Assembly: GCA_013397865.1 (NCBI GenBank)
Contig: VZTI01005061.1
Span: 3,602,902-3,666,901 of the forward strand
DNA: 64,000 nucleotides
DNA from: Struthidea cinerea
Taxonomy: Eukaryota > Chordata > Aves > Passeriformes > Corcoracidae
Reading direction: 5' to 3'
Shown one piece after another: positions 12,726 through 24,700 of the stretch. Below the pieces are notes generated by a model, which did no database searches, was not told where the DNA came from, and saw only the letters and a list, made by a program, of their open reading frames with translations. Both the position numbers and the translations under genes were made by a program. Position 1 is the first letter of the stretch. Every line of letters begins with the position of its first letter.

Positions 12726-12798
12726 CTCTGCTACACACTGAGACATCGGCTGAACAGTGATCAAAGATGCTCGTGCACACTGGATATTGCAATTACCA
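12726..12798 (-). other. Candidate internal exon, minus strand
   Basis: On the minus strand, a strong pyrimidine-rich acceptor (ttttctttttgttctag, ending at 12799) and a donor gag|gtaaga (12725 and below) bound 73 bp. One frame is open across it and encodes 24 residues with three cysteines (GNCNIQCARASLITVQPMSQ, then CVAE). I do not recognise the protein. No neighbouring exon of the same gene was found, so a chance pseudo-exon remains more likely. Confidence 0.2.
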
Positions 12799-15700
12799 CT
12801 AGAACAAAAAGAAAAGTCTGCAGGTAAAGGGTAGACAATGTGATAGTCCAGTTGACTGGGAGGGATATTTTATGATCTGAAACAAATTATTTAAAATTAA
12901 TAAAAACTGACATTCCTCTTATTTACGTATTTTGTAGCCAAGAAGGACAGGATTCAAGTTTGAAAGGTTCAAGTTTAAGAAAATACATGGCTCTGTCCCA
13001 GTGCTTCCCAAACCACAGCTTTGTAAGTATTTGAGTCTTGATATTATCAGTATTTGCAAAAAGGGAAAAGCAATATACTGCAGTTGTGTAGGAAGGGAAA
13101 CTGAGGTGTGCGGTCACACACTGGTTGGCATGAGTTCTTTGGGTTGTCCTTCCACTTTGCTCTGCCATATTTTATTCTGTTCTCCCTCAAATTTCATGCA
13201 TATTGCTGTTTTTACTACACAAGAATGTTCTTTTCAGCTGAAATATAACAGTGTGAAAAAAATTATCACCTTGGCTCACAAACAAGAAAACACAGAAATC
13301 TAGAATGTTTTTGCTGGAAAGTTAGAGACTTAGTCAGCCACATAGAGACTAAAAGAAAAATCAAAACCAAAAATCAAAATTTAAAAAGCAAACACCTTTT
13401 TGTTTATTTCCCCTGACTAAATGCTATTTTTGCAGATTGATGGTTACCTAGATATTAAAAAAAAAGAAAAATTTCTCCGAAGTGTAATGCAGTCAAAATA
13501 ATGGGGGAGAGGCCAGGAAAACAGTCACAAAACACCCTTACTTCTCTTATAGCATTTTCCCTCTCAGAAGCACAAACAAGACATACATCTTTTCATTGTG
13601 CAGAGTCACAAATCAGATGAATGAAAAAGGATTAAAAAACAGCTGTGTACCTAGAAACATATATATCTGCACTCCAGCTATACTGGCTTGGGAGCTACGG
13701 AAAAATGAGACTATTGTCATAGCAAAGAAAAATCTTCAGATGCACTGGGATTAGTCCAACAATGAGTGAATGAGAAGTGGGAATGGACAAGGCAAAGCTT
13801 TAAATATAAACAATAACAAGCTAGATCTGTGCCTGTGAGGCATCTCTCTGGTTCCTGTGTTAAATGCTGACTCCAGCTAAGAGTGAGAGCAGGCTCTGGA
13901 TAAGAGGGCACATGGACAGTCCCAGAGATCTCTACGGATAATGAAGGCTGTGGAGGGTTTTGGAAGGGTCACACATTGCATGGCTCATAGGAAGAGGCAG
14001 GACTGATAAAACATGCTGATGGCTTACTTAGTGGGTTTACAGTCTGCATAAGTTGACATATTGCTATTTTTCCTACGTGAAAGAGATTACATTAAAAGTT
14101 TAGTACATTTGTTTATGTATATCCGTACCACGCAAAGTAATTCAAACTGCACCACATCGCTGGAGCCCCATATTTGTTATTATGTTAGTGTGGTGCTGCA
14201 GAACAGCATTTTTTTGAGCATAACACTATAATGATTACGCTGATTGGATATAACAGCCCACAAATCTGAAGTCTGAGAACATCAAATTACCCAGCTCTGC
14301 TTTCTTTAATGCAGATCTGGACCAGAGTGACTCTGCTGTTAGACTTTAAAGGGTACTGCGTGCTTGTAGAGCTCAGGTTCTTCTGAGACCTCTTGAAATT
14401 TACTCCAAATGTCAGATTTAAATCTGCTATGCAATAAAGCCTGGAAGTTAGAAAGCAGAAAAAATAAAAGGTTTAGAGACACTGCAAGGGCTTTTTTTTT
14501 TTTCTTTTCTACGTAAATCAATACTCTGAATTCAACATCTTTCAGAGAGATATAAATGCAATGGATTACCTAAAGGTGTTTCTTCTTGACAGCTCTTCAA
14601 TTTTAAAAGTCACAAAGTTGAAAACACTTTTAGGAATGGAGAATAAGATTTTGTTTTAAAATCCCCAATTTATATGAATGTGATACATTTTTTCCTGTAC
14701 TTTAAGAAACAATGAAATTTCTACTGCACTCACAGAATTCTATTATATTATTTGATTGGAGATTAACTTCTGAGTAAAACTATTTTTAAACCACTTCTCT
14801 CCATTCTTAGATATATTTTTTTATTAAAAATAAGATATCTGAAAACACTGAAATCTAAATGTATTGGACAAACATGTTCTAAAAAAAAGCTACTCTGCCC
14901 ACAGAGATGTTTTGACAGAAAAATGTTTAATCACAACTTTATGATCAGTGCCTTCAGTATTTCATTCGCAGACTCCTTTGTTTCTTTATCTCTTTATATT
15001 TCTGACATATTTTGAGACTCATATGATTAAATAATTTTAATGAAAACAATTCTGCTCCTCTGCAATTTGTATGTCTTGAGGTAAGCAGAATCCAACAACA
15101 AGCTCAGTTCTGCCTGGTGTATGAAGTCGTGTTTCCCACCTCATGCACACCCTCCAAACACTCTGAGATGAGAAAATTTAGCCTCTTCCTTCTCTTTTCT
15201 TTCCCCCTTCCAACACTCTCCTCCCTGAAGGTTCCTGCAGTAACATGAGTCACATAAACATCATTGCAAGTCAGAGAAAACTTTGAAGAACATGGAATAG
15301 TTTACTCTGACCGGGAATGGCCAGCCAAGACCTAGCAGGTTTGTCAGAAGGTTAGATAAGAATTACAAAAAGCTTGTCTGGTTTCTGTCTGTTTGTGCAG
15401 GCGCCTGCCTATGATAACTTTCTTCCTACCACATGAGCCTCACTGCCCCTCCAAAGAGCAGTTTGCTGCAACCAGCCAGCTTTTTTTAGGCTGGAAAGGT
15501 CTACAGTTGAAGAGGTCAAAAAAATATACCTGACATGCTGGTAAGGAGCAAGCTGGGAACAAATCATTATTTTGCCTTTCAGGGTGGAATTTTTCTTGGG
15601 ATTCCTCTATGAAAAATACATTTTTTTTTAAAGTGTTACTCAAATTTCAGATATTTTTTTCCTCTGGTCTCCCTGCCAGCCTATTATAACACTTTTGAAG

Positions 15701-18700
15701 CATTTTTTTCTAAGGTTTTCTATAAATCTCTCTCTGAAAATAAATTTGATCATGTGAGAGGAACATCTGTATAGTTACCCCTCTCATTTCAACTATATTT
15801 GAAAAATCAGTCAGAAATATGGTACTTATGAGCATATTTCCCAAATAAATAACTGTAGATGTGTCTCCTTTCATATGTTTGTTTGGTTTTTTTTGTTGTT
15901 TTTTTTTTTTTCTTATCAGATTATTAATTTTGCTTAAAACAAATGCATGGAAATATATATGATCCCAGTCATAAAATTACCACTGCCACTCACCAGTACC
16001 ATCCTATTTACTGTCAGGGCACCATGCAGCAGTTACACAGCTGTGCAGCACGGGGAAGAGGGCAGAATCTGGCCTTTCTGTAACAAACAAATCCCAGGAA
16101 TACTGCAGAAGCACTGTGGAAAACAGAAAGAAGGGCAAATCAAGCCTTAAAGCTAGTGGAGGCTATGGATTCTTCCGACATATAAAGTCCTCCTTCTGCT
16201 CAGAATCTTTTCAGTGCCTCAGCTTTTAAATGAGTTTGCAAATAGCATTTGATTTCAGTATTTCTGTTTGTTCACACTTGTAATAGTCTTAAGAGGCTTT
16301 CAGGGGATTGATAAATAAAGTTTCCAGTTTAGAGTTGAAATTTCCATACATATTGAACGCTTTTCCCTGCCTTTTAGTAGCTAAATGCAGAAGTCAAGAT
16401 ATGTGGCCTTTTATTACCATATTCAGCCTAAATTTTCTATGTTTATTCATATCCTGTAGTTCTGGAGAAGACTGATATAACAACCTGAACCTCACAAGCT
16501 GTTTTGATCCAGTTGCATGAGCTGTAGATCATAAAGCTTGTACTGAAGATTGACTGCGTGCCAAGGGCAGGGACACAGAAACAAACCCAAAAGCAAACCA
16601 AAGCAAACTTAAATGTATAGAAAGAGTTTGGAAGTCTAAAATTATGTGCCTTTTTGTTATACTGTTAAAAGAAAGATAGAGATGCATTCATCAGAACAAA
16701 AGATGGCTGCAGCAAGGGTTTCTAGCAGCAGAAATCAGAAGTCCTAGCATGAAAAAGCATGTCTTCTTTACCACAGCCTAATTGTTCCCTGGTGCTTATA
16801 TGTGGTTATTTGACAAAGTAAGTAGTTTTTAAGGTTTTTTCAAGTTAAACACAATTATTTCATAAAAAGAGTATATATGAATAAAAAGAAAAAAGAAGAA
16901 ATAACCACATGCAAATGGAATAATAATGGTTAATTGCTATTCACTATTTCTTTCCTGAGTGATTGTTTGGATTTTTTTTTTAATTAGCAATCATCTTTAT
17001 TTTTTAAATAAACTGAGCTAAATGCTGGTAAATAGGATTTTTTTTTTTCCCAAACAAAGAGAACAGCATCACATTTCTGGCTTTCAAAATATTTGATGTT
17101 TTAAGCTCAACGACATTAAACCAGTTAACATTTCTGCCTTGGTTTTCCTTTTCTTGCTTCTTCACTGTTTTTCAAGTAGATTTCATTCCTTGCAGTTTTG
17201 GAGAAAAGACAGAAAATGTGGCATAAATGCAAATTGAAGACTGAAGTGATTAAAAAAAAAAAATCAATAAAAATCAAACTAGACTTTTATTGCTATTAAA
17301 AGAACCCTCACATTTCTCTGATTTCTCATAATCTCTTGGGATCTGGAAACACATTTTCGGGTAGACCCTACAGCTGCTTCTTAATACATTTTCTTTTAAG
17401 AAGCCTTGATATATGTAGTGACACACAGCTGAAACCTTGTATAGTAGAATATCAACAGCTTGAACAATACTTATTTTAACTGAGGTTTTAGTCAGTAGAA
17501 GAGCTACAGTGCCGAGGAATGGGAAAGGCCTTCTATTTCCAGGTGTCTGCATTAAATAAAGCTCCCTGTTCACCTAGCAGGCAGTCTGGGAGCTTGCCGC
17601 CAGTGGTAGGAGAGTGTGCAGGAGGTTTCTGATATAAAATAACATGTTTGAACTGGTGAGAAGTGGAGACATGTTGATGCCTTATTCTCTTTGGTCTTTT
17701 GAAAGTGAATATTTTAATTCAGAATCTTCCTACTTAATCACAACCAATTTCTTTCTCCTTTTTTTTAATGTTTACTTTTAAACTGCTGAATTTTTATGTT
17801 TTTTAGACATTATTTTCTACAATAGAGAAGAAATGACTTAATGCATAAAATCCTACAGATTATTAAGATTCCAAAGCAGGATTAGAGAGCACTTGAGTGA
17901 TACACTGATATGCACTTCCCTCTGATACCTGTCAGGTATACAAAGATTTCCAGGGAGCTTCCCTCCCACTCCTCTTAACAGGCCCTTAAGAACCTGGATT
18001 TATTGTGACATGCTTCTATCAACTTTTCTTCTCAATGCTCTATGATTCAACTCTTCTTTTTCTTCTGTGCGAAACCTTCATGCTTTAGGCCTTGAAGTCA
18101 CTGAGTTCATTGCATACTGCCAAAGAAAGGTGAGATGGGAAGGATTTCTACCTCATTACTATGTGGAATACTGGATGGTAAAATATTCTTTTAAAACCCA
18201 TGCTTAATGTAATCACAAATTTACTCAAAATCACTTGAAACTAATTTAAGTGAGAGATGTCACAAGCTGAAATGTCACTTGTCACAAGTCAACACTGTGC
18301 TATTTCTGGAGAAAACAAATTTAGTAAATAGCCTGATTAAAAAGGATTTGTGAGAATGTAAATAAACGGAGTTCAAGGAAATCAGCGATAGGTTTTATAC
18401 ACAGGCAGTGAAATTTCTCTAGGGCAGGAAGAAAAAGTATCAGCCACGTGGAGAACACAACCAGAACAGATATTCTGTGTTTGCAGCCCTGTTTCCAAGC
18501 TGGCTACCAGGCCAAGAGATTGCAGAGAATCATCCCAACAACCTCAAGACATGAATCACACAGTGTTTGGTGCCAGCTGACAGAAAAAAACATTATTTTC
18601 AGCCTGCTCAAAGGAAGTTTTCTTCAAGCAAAGGAAGAGTATGAGGTACACCTGAAAAGACTAATTTATTCTCTAGATCTGCTCTTTTCAGAACAAATCT

Positions 18701-20261
18701 ACACTTCAGATATCTGTAGAAATGGCCAGCAAATCTCCTGGGAACCATGTTAGCAAAATCCCAAGTGGAAAGAGTCAGCAAGGGAGCTCCAGGGGCTGCC
18801 TTTCCTCACAGCTAAATAAATCAAAATTAAGTTTTCTCAGGGGTATGGACTACATCTGAGAATCAGGTTGTTTGAGGATAAATAGTTTTTTGACCATTTT
18901 TTCTTCTTAATAGAGACACCAACTTTCCCTGAACAATTTTTGTTTCCTAAGATTTCTGTAAAGAAAAAGGATGAAAAATAATCAGGGATATGTCAACAAA
19001 AACCTAATTCTCATTTTCTTATGCTCCTCTCAAGGGAAGAAAAAAAAAGTCATCTAGTTTTAACTGAAAGTTGTAATCCTGTTATTCCTGTTGTGAAGAA
19101 CCCAAGTTGCTTGCGGCTGCAGTAAAAATGCCACTCAAAGGGACTGATCAAGTGCTTGCATTAGCAAGTAGCAGAATTTCACCAACTCTAGCTGGTACAA
19201 ACTGGCAACGTTCTTATGGTAGCAATGGAATTGGCAAGTTTAAATTATTTCTATGAAAGTTGTTTTATGAATCTTCAGGGGGAAGAAATCTGCCCACATC
19301 ACTTCCCACAGAACAGATTTCAATGAATTCCCAATAGAGTGTCTGATAAATTTCATCTTTTATTTTTGCTTATCTCTGGGGAGGATAGAGTTCCTCAAAC
19401 ATATCCATTATTCAGATTTCTACATTGATTTTTTTTTGTTTCAGATATTAAGCCTACAGATTATTATGAGCCATTTGAGCTATGCTACGGCTTTTTTCCA
19501 GGGATCAGGGGAATCACATAATACTGCTTCCACTCTCCTTCTTGGGACATTAGCTTAAAGTCCTGTTTCCACCACCACATGAATGGCTCTGAAATTCTCT
19601 TTTTGTGATTGTTCATGCTAGCAAAACTTGCACGGTGTGGTGTTACTAGAAGGTGAGGTGTTCCTATGAGGTGAAGTTCCTGTAGATAGTAGCAGGATGA
19701 TGTCCTTAAGTACTTAAGGCATATTTGTCTCTAGAAGAAAATACATGGTCCCTTTCTTCAAGGATTTAAAAATATGGGTCATATTTTGTCCTCTGCTGAG
19801 CTTAGGTCATGCAGAACCATAGCCTAGGTATATAAAATCACATCTGCAACATTTAGTAGAGAGATATTCAGATTTTGACTAAATGATGAATGTGTGTGGA
19901 TTTTTCTTCACCCAGCTTTGTTCTATCTGTGACAATCAGTAAGTTCTCAAGTATACAATCATCACAAGATAAAATTCTCAGACCACAGCAACAGTGATGC
20001 TAATAATTACTTCCATTTAGCAGGCATGCAGCTCCATCTTGGAGCAGAAGGAGATGCTTCAACACTCCTTATCCTGCCATTGGGTGAAATCTGGTTTTGT
20101 TGCTGCTTCTGTCATAGAAAGATGAAGAAAGGCAGAGAATGACTAGAAGGGAGTGGCTGGTGGCTGGTTTCCTTCGCTGGAAAGATACCAAGGGTTATTA
20201 CATTAGGTGAGTATTGGATAGAGTGTTGATCTTCAGAGCAGGCCCGAAGACACACTGTTAT

Positions 20262-20262
<1 letters not shown>
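12799..20262. other. Non-coding stretch, no gene recognised
   Basis: AT-rich sequence with scattered poly-T/poly-A runs, for example near 14491, 15888-15911, 16972-16980 and 17040. Short open frames on both strands (largest 18448-18753, 101 codons) show no family features. No RNA gene or recognisable transposon was found. Confidence 0.6.

Positions 20263-20301
<39 letters not shown>
20263..20301. repeat. (TAA)13 microsatellite
   Basis: Thirteen uninterrupted TAA units, followed by an imperfect aataat remnant. The length and purity suggest a variable-number locus. It creates the poly-Ile and poly-Tyr frames seen on the two strands. Confidence 0.97.
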
Positions 20302-20305
<4 letters not shown>

Positions 20306-20399
20306 TACCAAACAACAGCAACAAATCCCACGAAATTATAAAAATACACAAAAGTTGCTGCCACAGGAAGCTGGAGAGCAAGCAATGCCAACATCTTCA

Positions 20400-20960
20400 A
20401 AATAAATAAAACAAATCATGGCAAACCAGCCTGCACAGACCCTGAAGGGAATAGGCAAGGATGTGCCACCTCACATTGCTAATCCAGTGACTGCAGATGC
20501 AGGGAAGCACGAGGAGAGCTACTCACAGGCAGCACCCAGGCCCACACAGTCACCCTGACCCCTTTGGTGACAGTCCCAGGCAGGGCAGCCCCTTGGTCCG
20601 ACTCAGCAGACCATTTATGCTATCACAGGGCTGGGCCCGCTCCCAGTTCCTTGGCAGATATGCACCTCCTATTGAGAAGTCTCCTGGTCTGAAACCAGCT
20701 TGTCAGGTGGGCACAGGGACTTTCTGGTGCGTGGTGCAGGCTGTGGGTTCCAGAGGCAGCCCTGGGCACGGCTGTGCGGCACAGCAGCTGCCCGTGGGTG
20801 CGTGGGGAGGAACACGACGAGCTGCTCTGCGTTTGCTGCCGGGAGCAGCAGCGCTCCAGCACTGACCGTGGCATTGCTCGCTCTGCATTCACACCCCTGC
20901 TTACCCCAGATGAATCAGCTCTGCAGTTGACATCCTTGGGCTGCTGCGCTGAATAGGAAA
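20400..20960. other. GC-richer block with CpG cluster
   Basis: A segment of about 560 bp clearly richer in G+C than its surroundings. By hand count, 11 CpGs fall within about 20766-20876, while the rest of the window has few. Frames of 60-122 codons on both strands follow from the base composition and match no known protein. It may be a young or GC-rich interspersed repeat, or a small CpG island. Confidence 0.45.
20540..20630 (-). repeat. Possible old CR1/L3-type fragment
   Basis: On the minus strand, ctgagtcggaccaaggggct followed about 20 bp later by ggactgtcaccaaa resembles, with many differences, a motif from old CR1/L3-type elements of reptiles and birds (gtcagaccaaggtccat ... tgtctccgacagtggccaa). 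This is recall-based and would need a profile search. Confidence 0.3.
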
Positions 20961-21616
20961 GCTATTTGCTTTTTTCGATTTCCTCACAAAAAGCTCCATC
21001 AATGTGGTGTTGCCTAGGGTGCCTAACCTGCAGCATAACTGATCCTCTCTGCCTTGTGAATTACCCCTCTATGTTTATGCCACTAGCAAATTTTAGAAAT
21101 TATGTATGTGATGCTGATATTCTTTCCCTTGGATAGAAGTTGGGTGAGATTTCCCAGCTCCTGTGCTCCTGGTGGAGGCAGGGAAGTGACAGGTATGATT
21201 CCTTTCCCTCCGAGACACTCTGCGCCATGGAACGGGTAGAGCGTACTTCTAAATATCCCAGCACATACTGGCAAACATAGGGTGTCCTGGTGGGACACAA
21301 GGAAATCTGAGCATCAGATAAATTAAAGTCACATCACCTTACCCATCATATGAATCCAACCACTGGGTAATATTCTCTGATTTCAGCAATTAAAGGGACA
21401 CTGGTTTGAAAGGTCTTTTTTCAGTAGCACGTTGCTCCCAGCCTGGCACACAGCTGCCTGCACTTCCCACTCTTATGCAAAAAAGGACCTGGATGTGTCA
21501 GTGAAAGATGGCTGGTGACCACAGCACTCAAGCTAGACAAAACAGGATTGATATTCTAAGCTGCCCCGGCATCTGAACACCTCAAAATACAGAAAAAAAA
21601 TTTTTTAGTGGGGGGG

Positions 21617-21797
21617 TACACAAGGACTGGAACAAGTTGCAAAGAGAGGTTATGGATTCTCCATCCCTAGTGACAATTAGAAAAAACTTACATGGCTGTG
21701 GACAATCTGCCCTAGTTGTTGCTACTCTGATCATGGGGTTTGAATTCGATGATCTCCAGAGATGTCCTCCAACCTCAGCAATGTTGTGATTCTATAA
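21617..21797 (+). mobile_element. CR1 LINE, 5'-truncated 3' end
   Basis: This reads as the 3' end of a chicken-repeat-1 non-LTR retrotransposon in sense orientation. It shows a diverged aagttgcaaagagaggttatgg block (the usual form is about ggttgcccagagaagctgtgg), then gatgatctccagagatgtcc, the ccaacctcagcaatgttgtg block, and the terminal gtgattctat unit. CR1 copies are normally 5'-truncated and end in a short ATTCTRT-type repeat rather than poly(A), as here. There is no reverse-transcriptase reading frame, so it is a dead fragment. Divergence from the remembered consensus suggests an old insertion. This is one of the main reasons for calling the window avian. Confidence 0.9.
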
Positions 21798-24700
21798 AAA
21801 TACACTTAAGATCATTCCAGAGATGTAGGATGTGCTGAGTGATATCCAGCTGCTCCTTTAGAGGGATTCTGGTACCCTACAGGTCCTGTTTCCCCTCAGC
21901 TCACTGCCTACAGACCCCTGGTATCCTAAAGCAGCCCAAATGATCCAAATGACCAAATGACACCCCTGTGTGTGGAGGGCTCAGTTGCACACCCTACCCA
22001 GCCACCCCAGTTAGCTTTGAAAGCAGATTTCTAAAGAATCCCACAGGAATTTGATGGAGCTCTGAGTGTAAGAACGCAGCTGGGAAAGGATGTCAGGGTT
22101 ATGGAGGCAGCACAGACTGCCTCTCCCAGCTCCATAGCTCCTGTCAAGCAGATTTGACGAATCTAATTACTGATACTACTACTAATAGCAGATGGACTCT
22201 TGGTAGTTTTTGGATTTGTTTCCTCAGCAACTGAAAATTGCAGAAACATTTATTTAATGAATAAACTGGGAATTAGCCTCAAAAAAAACCCCCAAAAAAC
22301 CAGTTCTTTACATTTTTCAGGAAAGATTTAAATAAGTTTCTTAAGATATATTAATAAACCTTCTAAGTCACATCACCCAATTCTCACAAATTCATGTGGG
22401 CTTAAACCTTTACTCAAAATGCCATTGTAAGCAAATATTTCAGATTTAATGTAGGGAGCAATTATTTTTTAAACAAAGCTTCACTATGCTGATTCCTGAT
22501 TCCTTACAATTCAAACAAGAGAAACAAAGCCTTGAAGTTAGAGAATCGAATGCAAAGAGCTTGGATGTTGAATCTCAGTGCTCAGTAAATATCATCCCTA
22601 AAGAAGCGATATACAACCAGTGAATCATCCTTCCTTTTCCATTTTCCCTCAAACTTCATGCTTCGATGTCCCTAATTATTTTCACACTGAATAACTTTGA
22701 GAAAACGTCGATCTGTTCACCAGAAGTCCACAAATAGAAGGGAAAATAAAGACTCATTTTCAAAAAAAAGTGTTATACATTGTACCCAGCTCTGCAAGAT
22801 AGCTAATACCAAATGCAGCAGAGAGAATTCAAGCTTCTGTGGAACAATAGGGAAATGGGGGTAAAACTATATTTAGCTATATTTATATTCACAGCCTCCT
22901 ACAACGTGGGAGAAATAATCGCCTATGATCAGGAGAGTAGGCACTGATATCATAGCCTCTTGTTTTCCTGCTCCAGGTAAGATAAATAGCAGGCACTGAA
23001 CACAGCTCGGGTAGGCATAATTTCAGTGCTGAGACAATGAACTACATCCCAATCTTAGGCACAGTCCTGCAAACCCCAGCCCCACTGCTGGGCTGCAGAG
23101 CAGGTGCCCGATGTGTTTGCAACAGCTTTCTGTTGGGAAAGCTGCACACACAGTTCCCACACTTCTCCACCAGCCCATGATTAAGTGTAAATGGCTATAA
23201 GTACCCCATAAGTTTACAATATATCAAATCTTCTAAATTCTCTGTGGTTAGGCATGAGTGGGATTCTATTAATATTTTAAATTATGCAGGAAAGCATAAA
23301 ACAGACTTATAAGCACACACCTTCTTTAAAACTGAGGGCTCCTGGGATAGAGGGATCATTCTTGCAAGGTGTAACATGACTACATGACTGACTTTCTCGT
23401 ATACAACTGTTCTTGTAGGAAAGGATCCTGGAGCTTAAAACCGGCAAGATGTTTCCCATCATGTTCCCCTTTCTTTTTGCCCAGCAGCTGTTTGATGGAA
23501 AACATCACCAGCACACAAGAAGATGTGAATAGGGGAACATCTTCAATAGTTGAGACCAAAGCCTAGTAGCCAGTCTCTGGTGATGGCTAAACGGACATGG
23601 TTAGTGAAGAATGTAAAACTAGACCACGCATGTTCCTTAACCTCCAGCCATTTTCAGCTCAGGGTTCTTCTGGAGACAATTTATTTTGAACCTGACTGAC
23701 AGGAAACCTCTCCAGCTCTAGAAACCAATAGAAATTATGGCTAGAATGAAAACTAGCAAAGCTGATGTAGTTCAAAGCTTTCAAATATATGTCTGCGACA
23801 TCAGGCATGGTCTGTTACAGTGATGCCCATAAATAAGTATTCCAAAGTCTTCACTGGAAAGCCCTCTGACCCAAAGGAAAACCCTAGAGTGTGACAGCTC
23901 AAAAACATCCACCAAAACAAAAATCCAAACCAAAAACCAAAACCAAAGCCAAACAATCAAACTAGTCTTAAACTTGATATATGAGCTCAAATGGGTCAAC
24001 ATAAATATCTGTAAAGCATGGCTCTAGTGGAGCCATGCATTGGAGGGCAGCAAAAAACCTTGCTCCTTCCCCTATGACATTCATCCATAAAATAAATGCC
24101 TTTGCTACCTGGGAGCACTGCTCTGTCCCCGTGGTCTTGCAAGATTAGCAAGAAAACAAATTCAGTTTAATTTCTGCAGCTGCTGCTCTGTCTCAGGGAA
24201 GGGGTTCTGCTTGCTGTCGAGGCTGCAGTTAGAAAGTCTTTATCTCTAAGAGATACTTTTATTATTTTTATTTTTATTTTTTCTTTAAATGTCAGCACAC
24301 TTGCCAAAAGGCATTACTGTTGCAGAAAAACTCATCTTTAATATCTGCATCTTATTCCTAAAACAGTTTAGCTTTTTATTGCTACTGTTTATAGAAAGCC
24401 TACAGTAATATAAATGGCATTCATAAAAGTTGCCAGGTTTTTAGCAGCATGCTGTGCCTTCACAGCAGTTACAACAATTCTGCTGCCACAAAATAGTATC
24501 CAATTGCAGTATCTACTGGCAGAAGCACAAATTGTTCTCTTAGGTTGGACATTGCTGGAATAAGATCACATTTGCTAACACCTTTTTTGTTGTTGTTTTC
24601 TGCTTTTTGGCAGGATGAAAGTTTTCTCTTTCTTTTGCCTCATAAAAAGGAAGGATCAGGGAGTTTGAGTTTGTGCCCTGTTAAGAGAATTATTCTTTTC

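Noticed and set aside
13088..13125. gggaaactgaggtgtgcggtcacaca as a minus-strand MIR
   Set aside because: The two matching parts need a large deletion between them and no further MIR sequence follows.
20497..20892. Overlapping 60-122 codon frames on both strands
   Set aside because: Open in several frames at once because the block is GC-rich and stop-poor; not protein-like.
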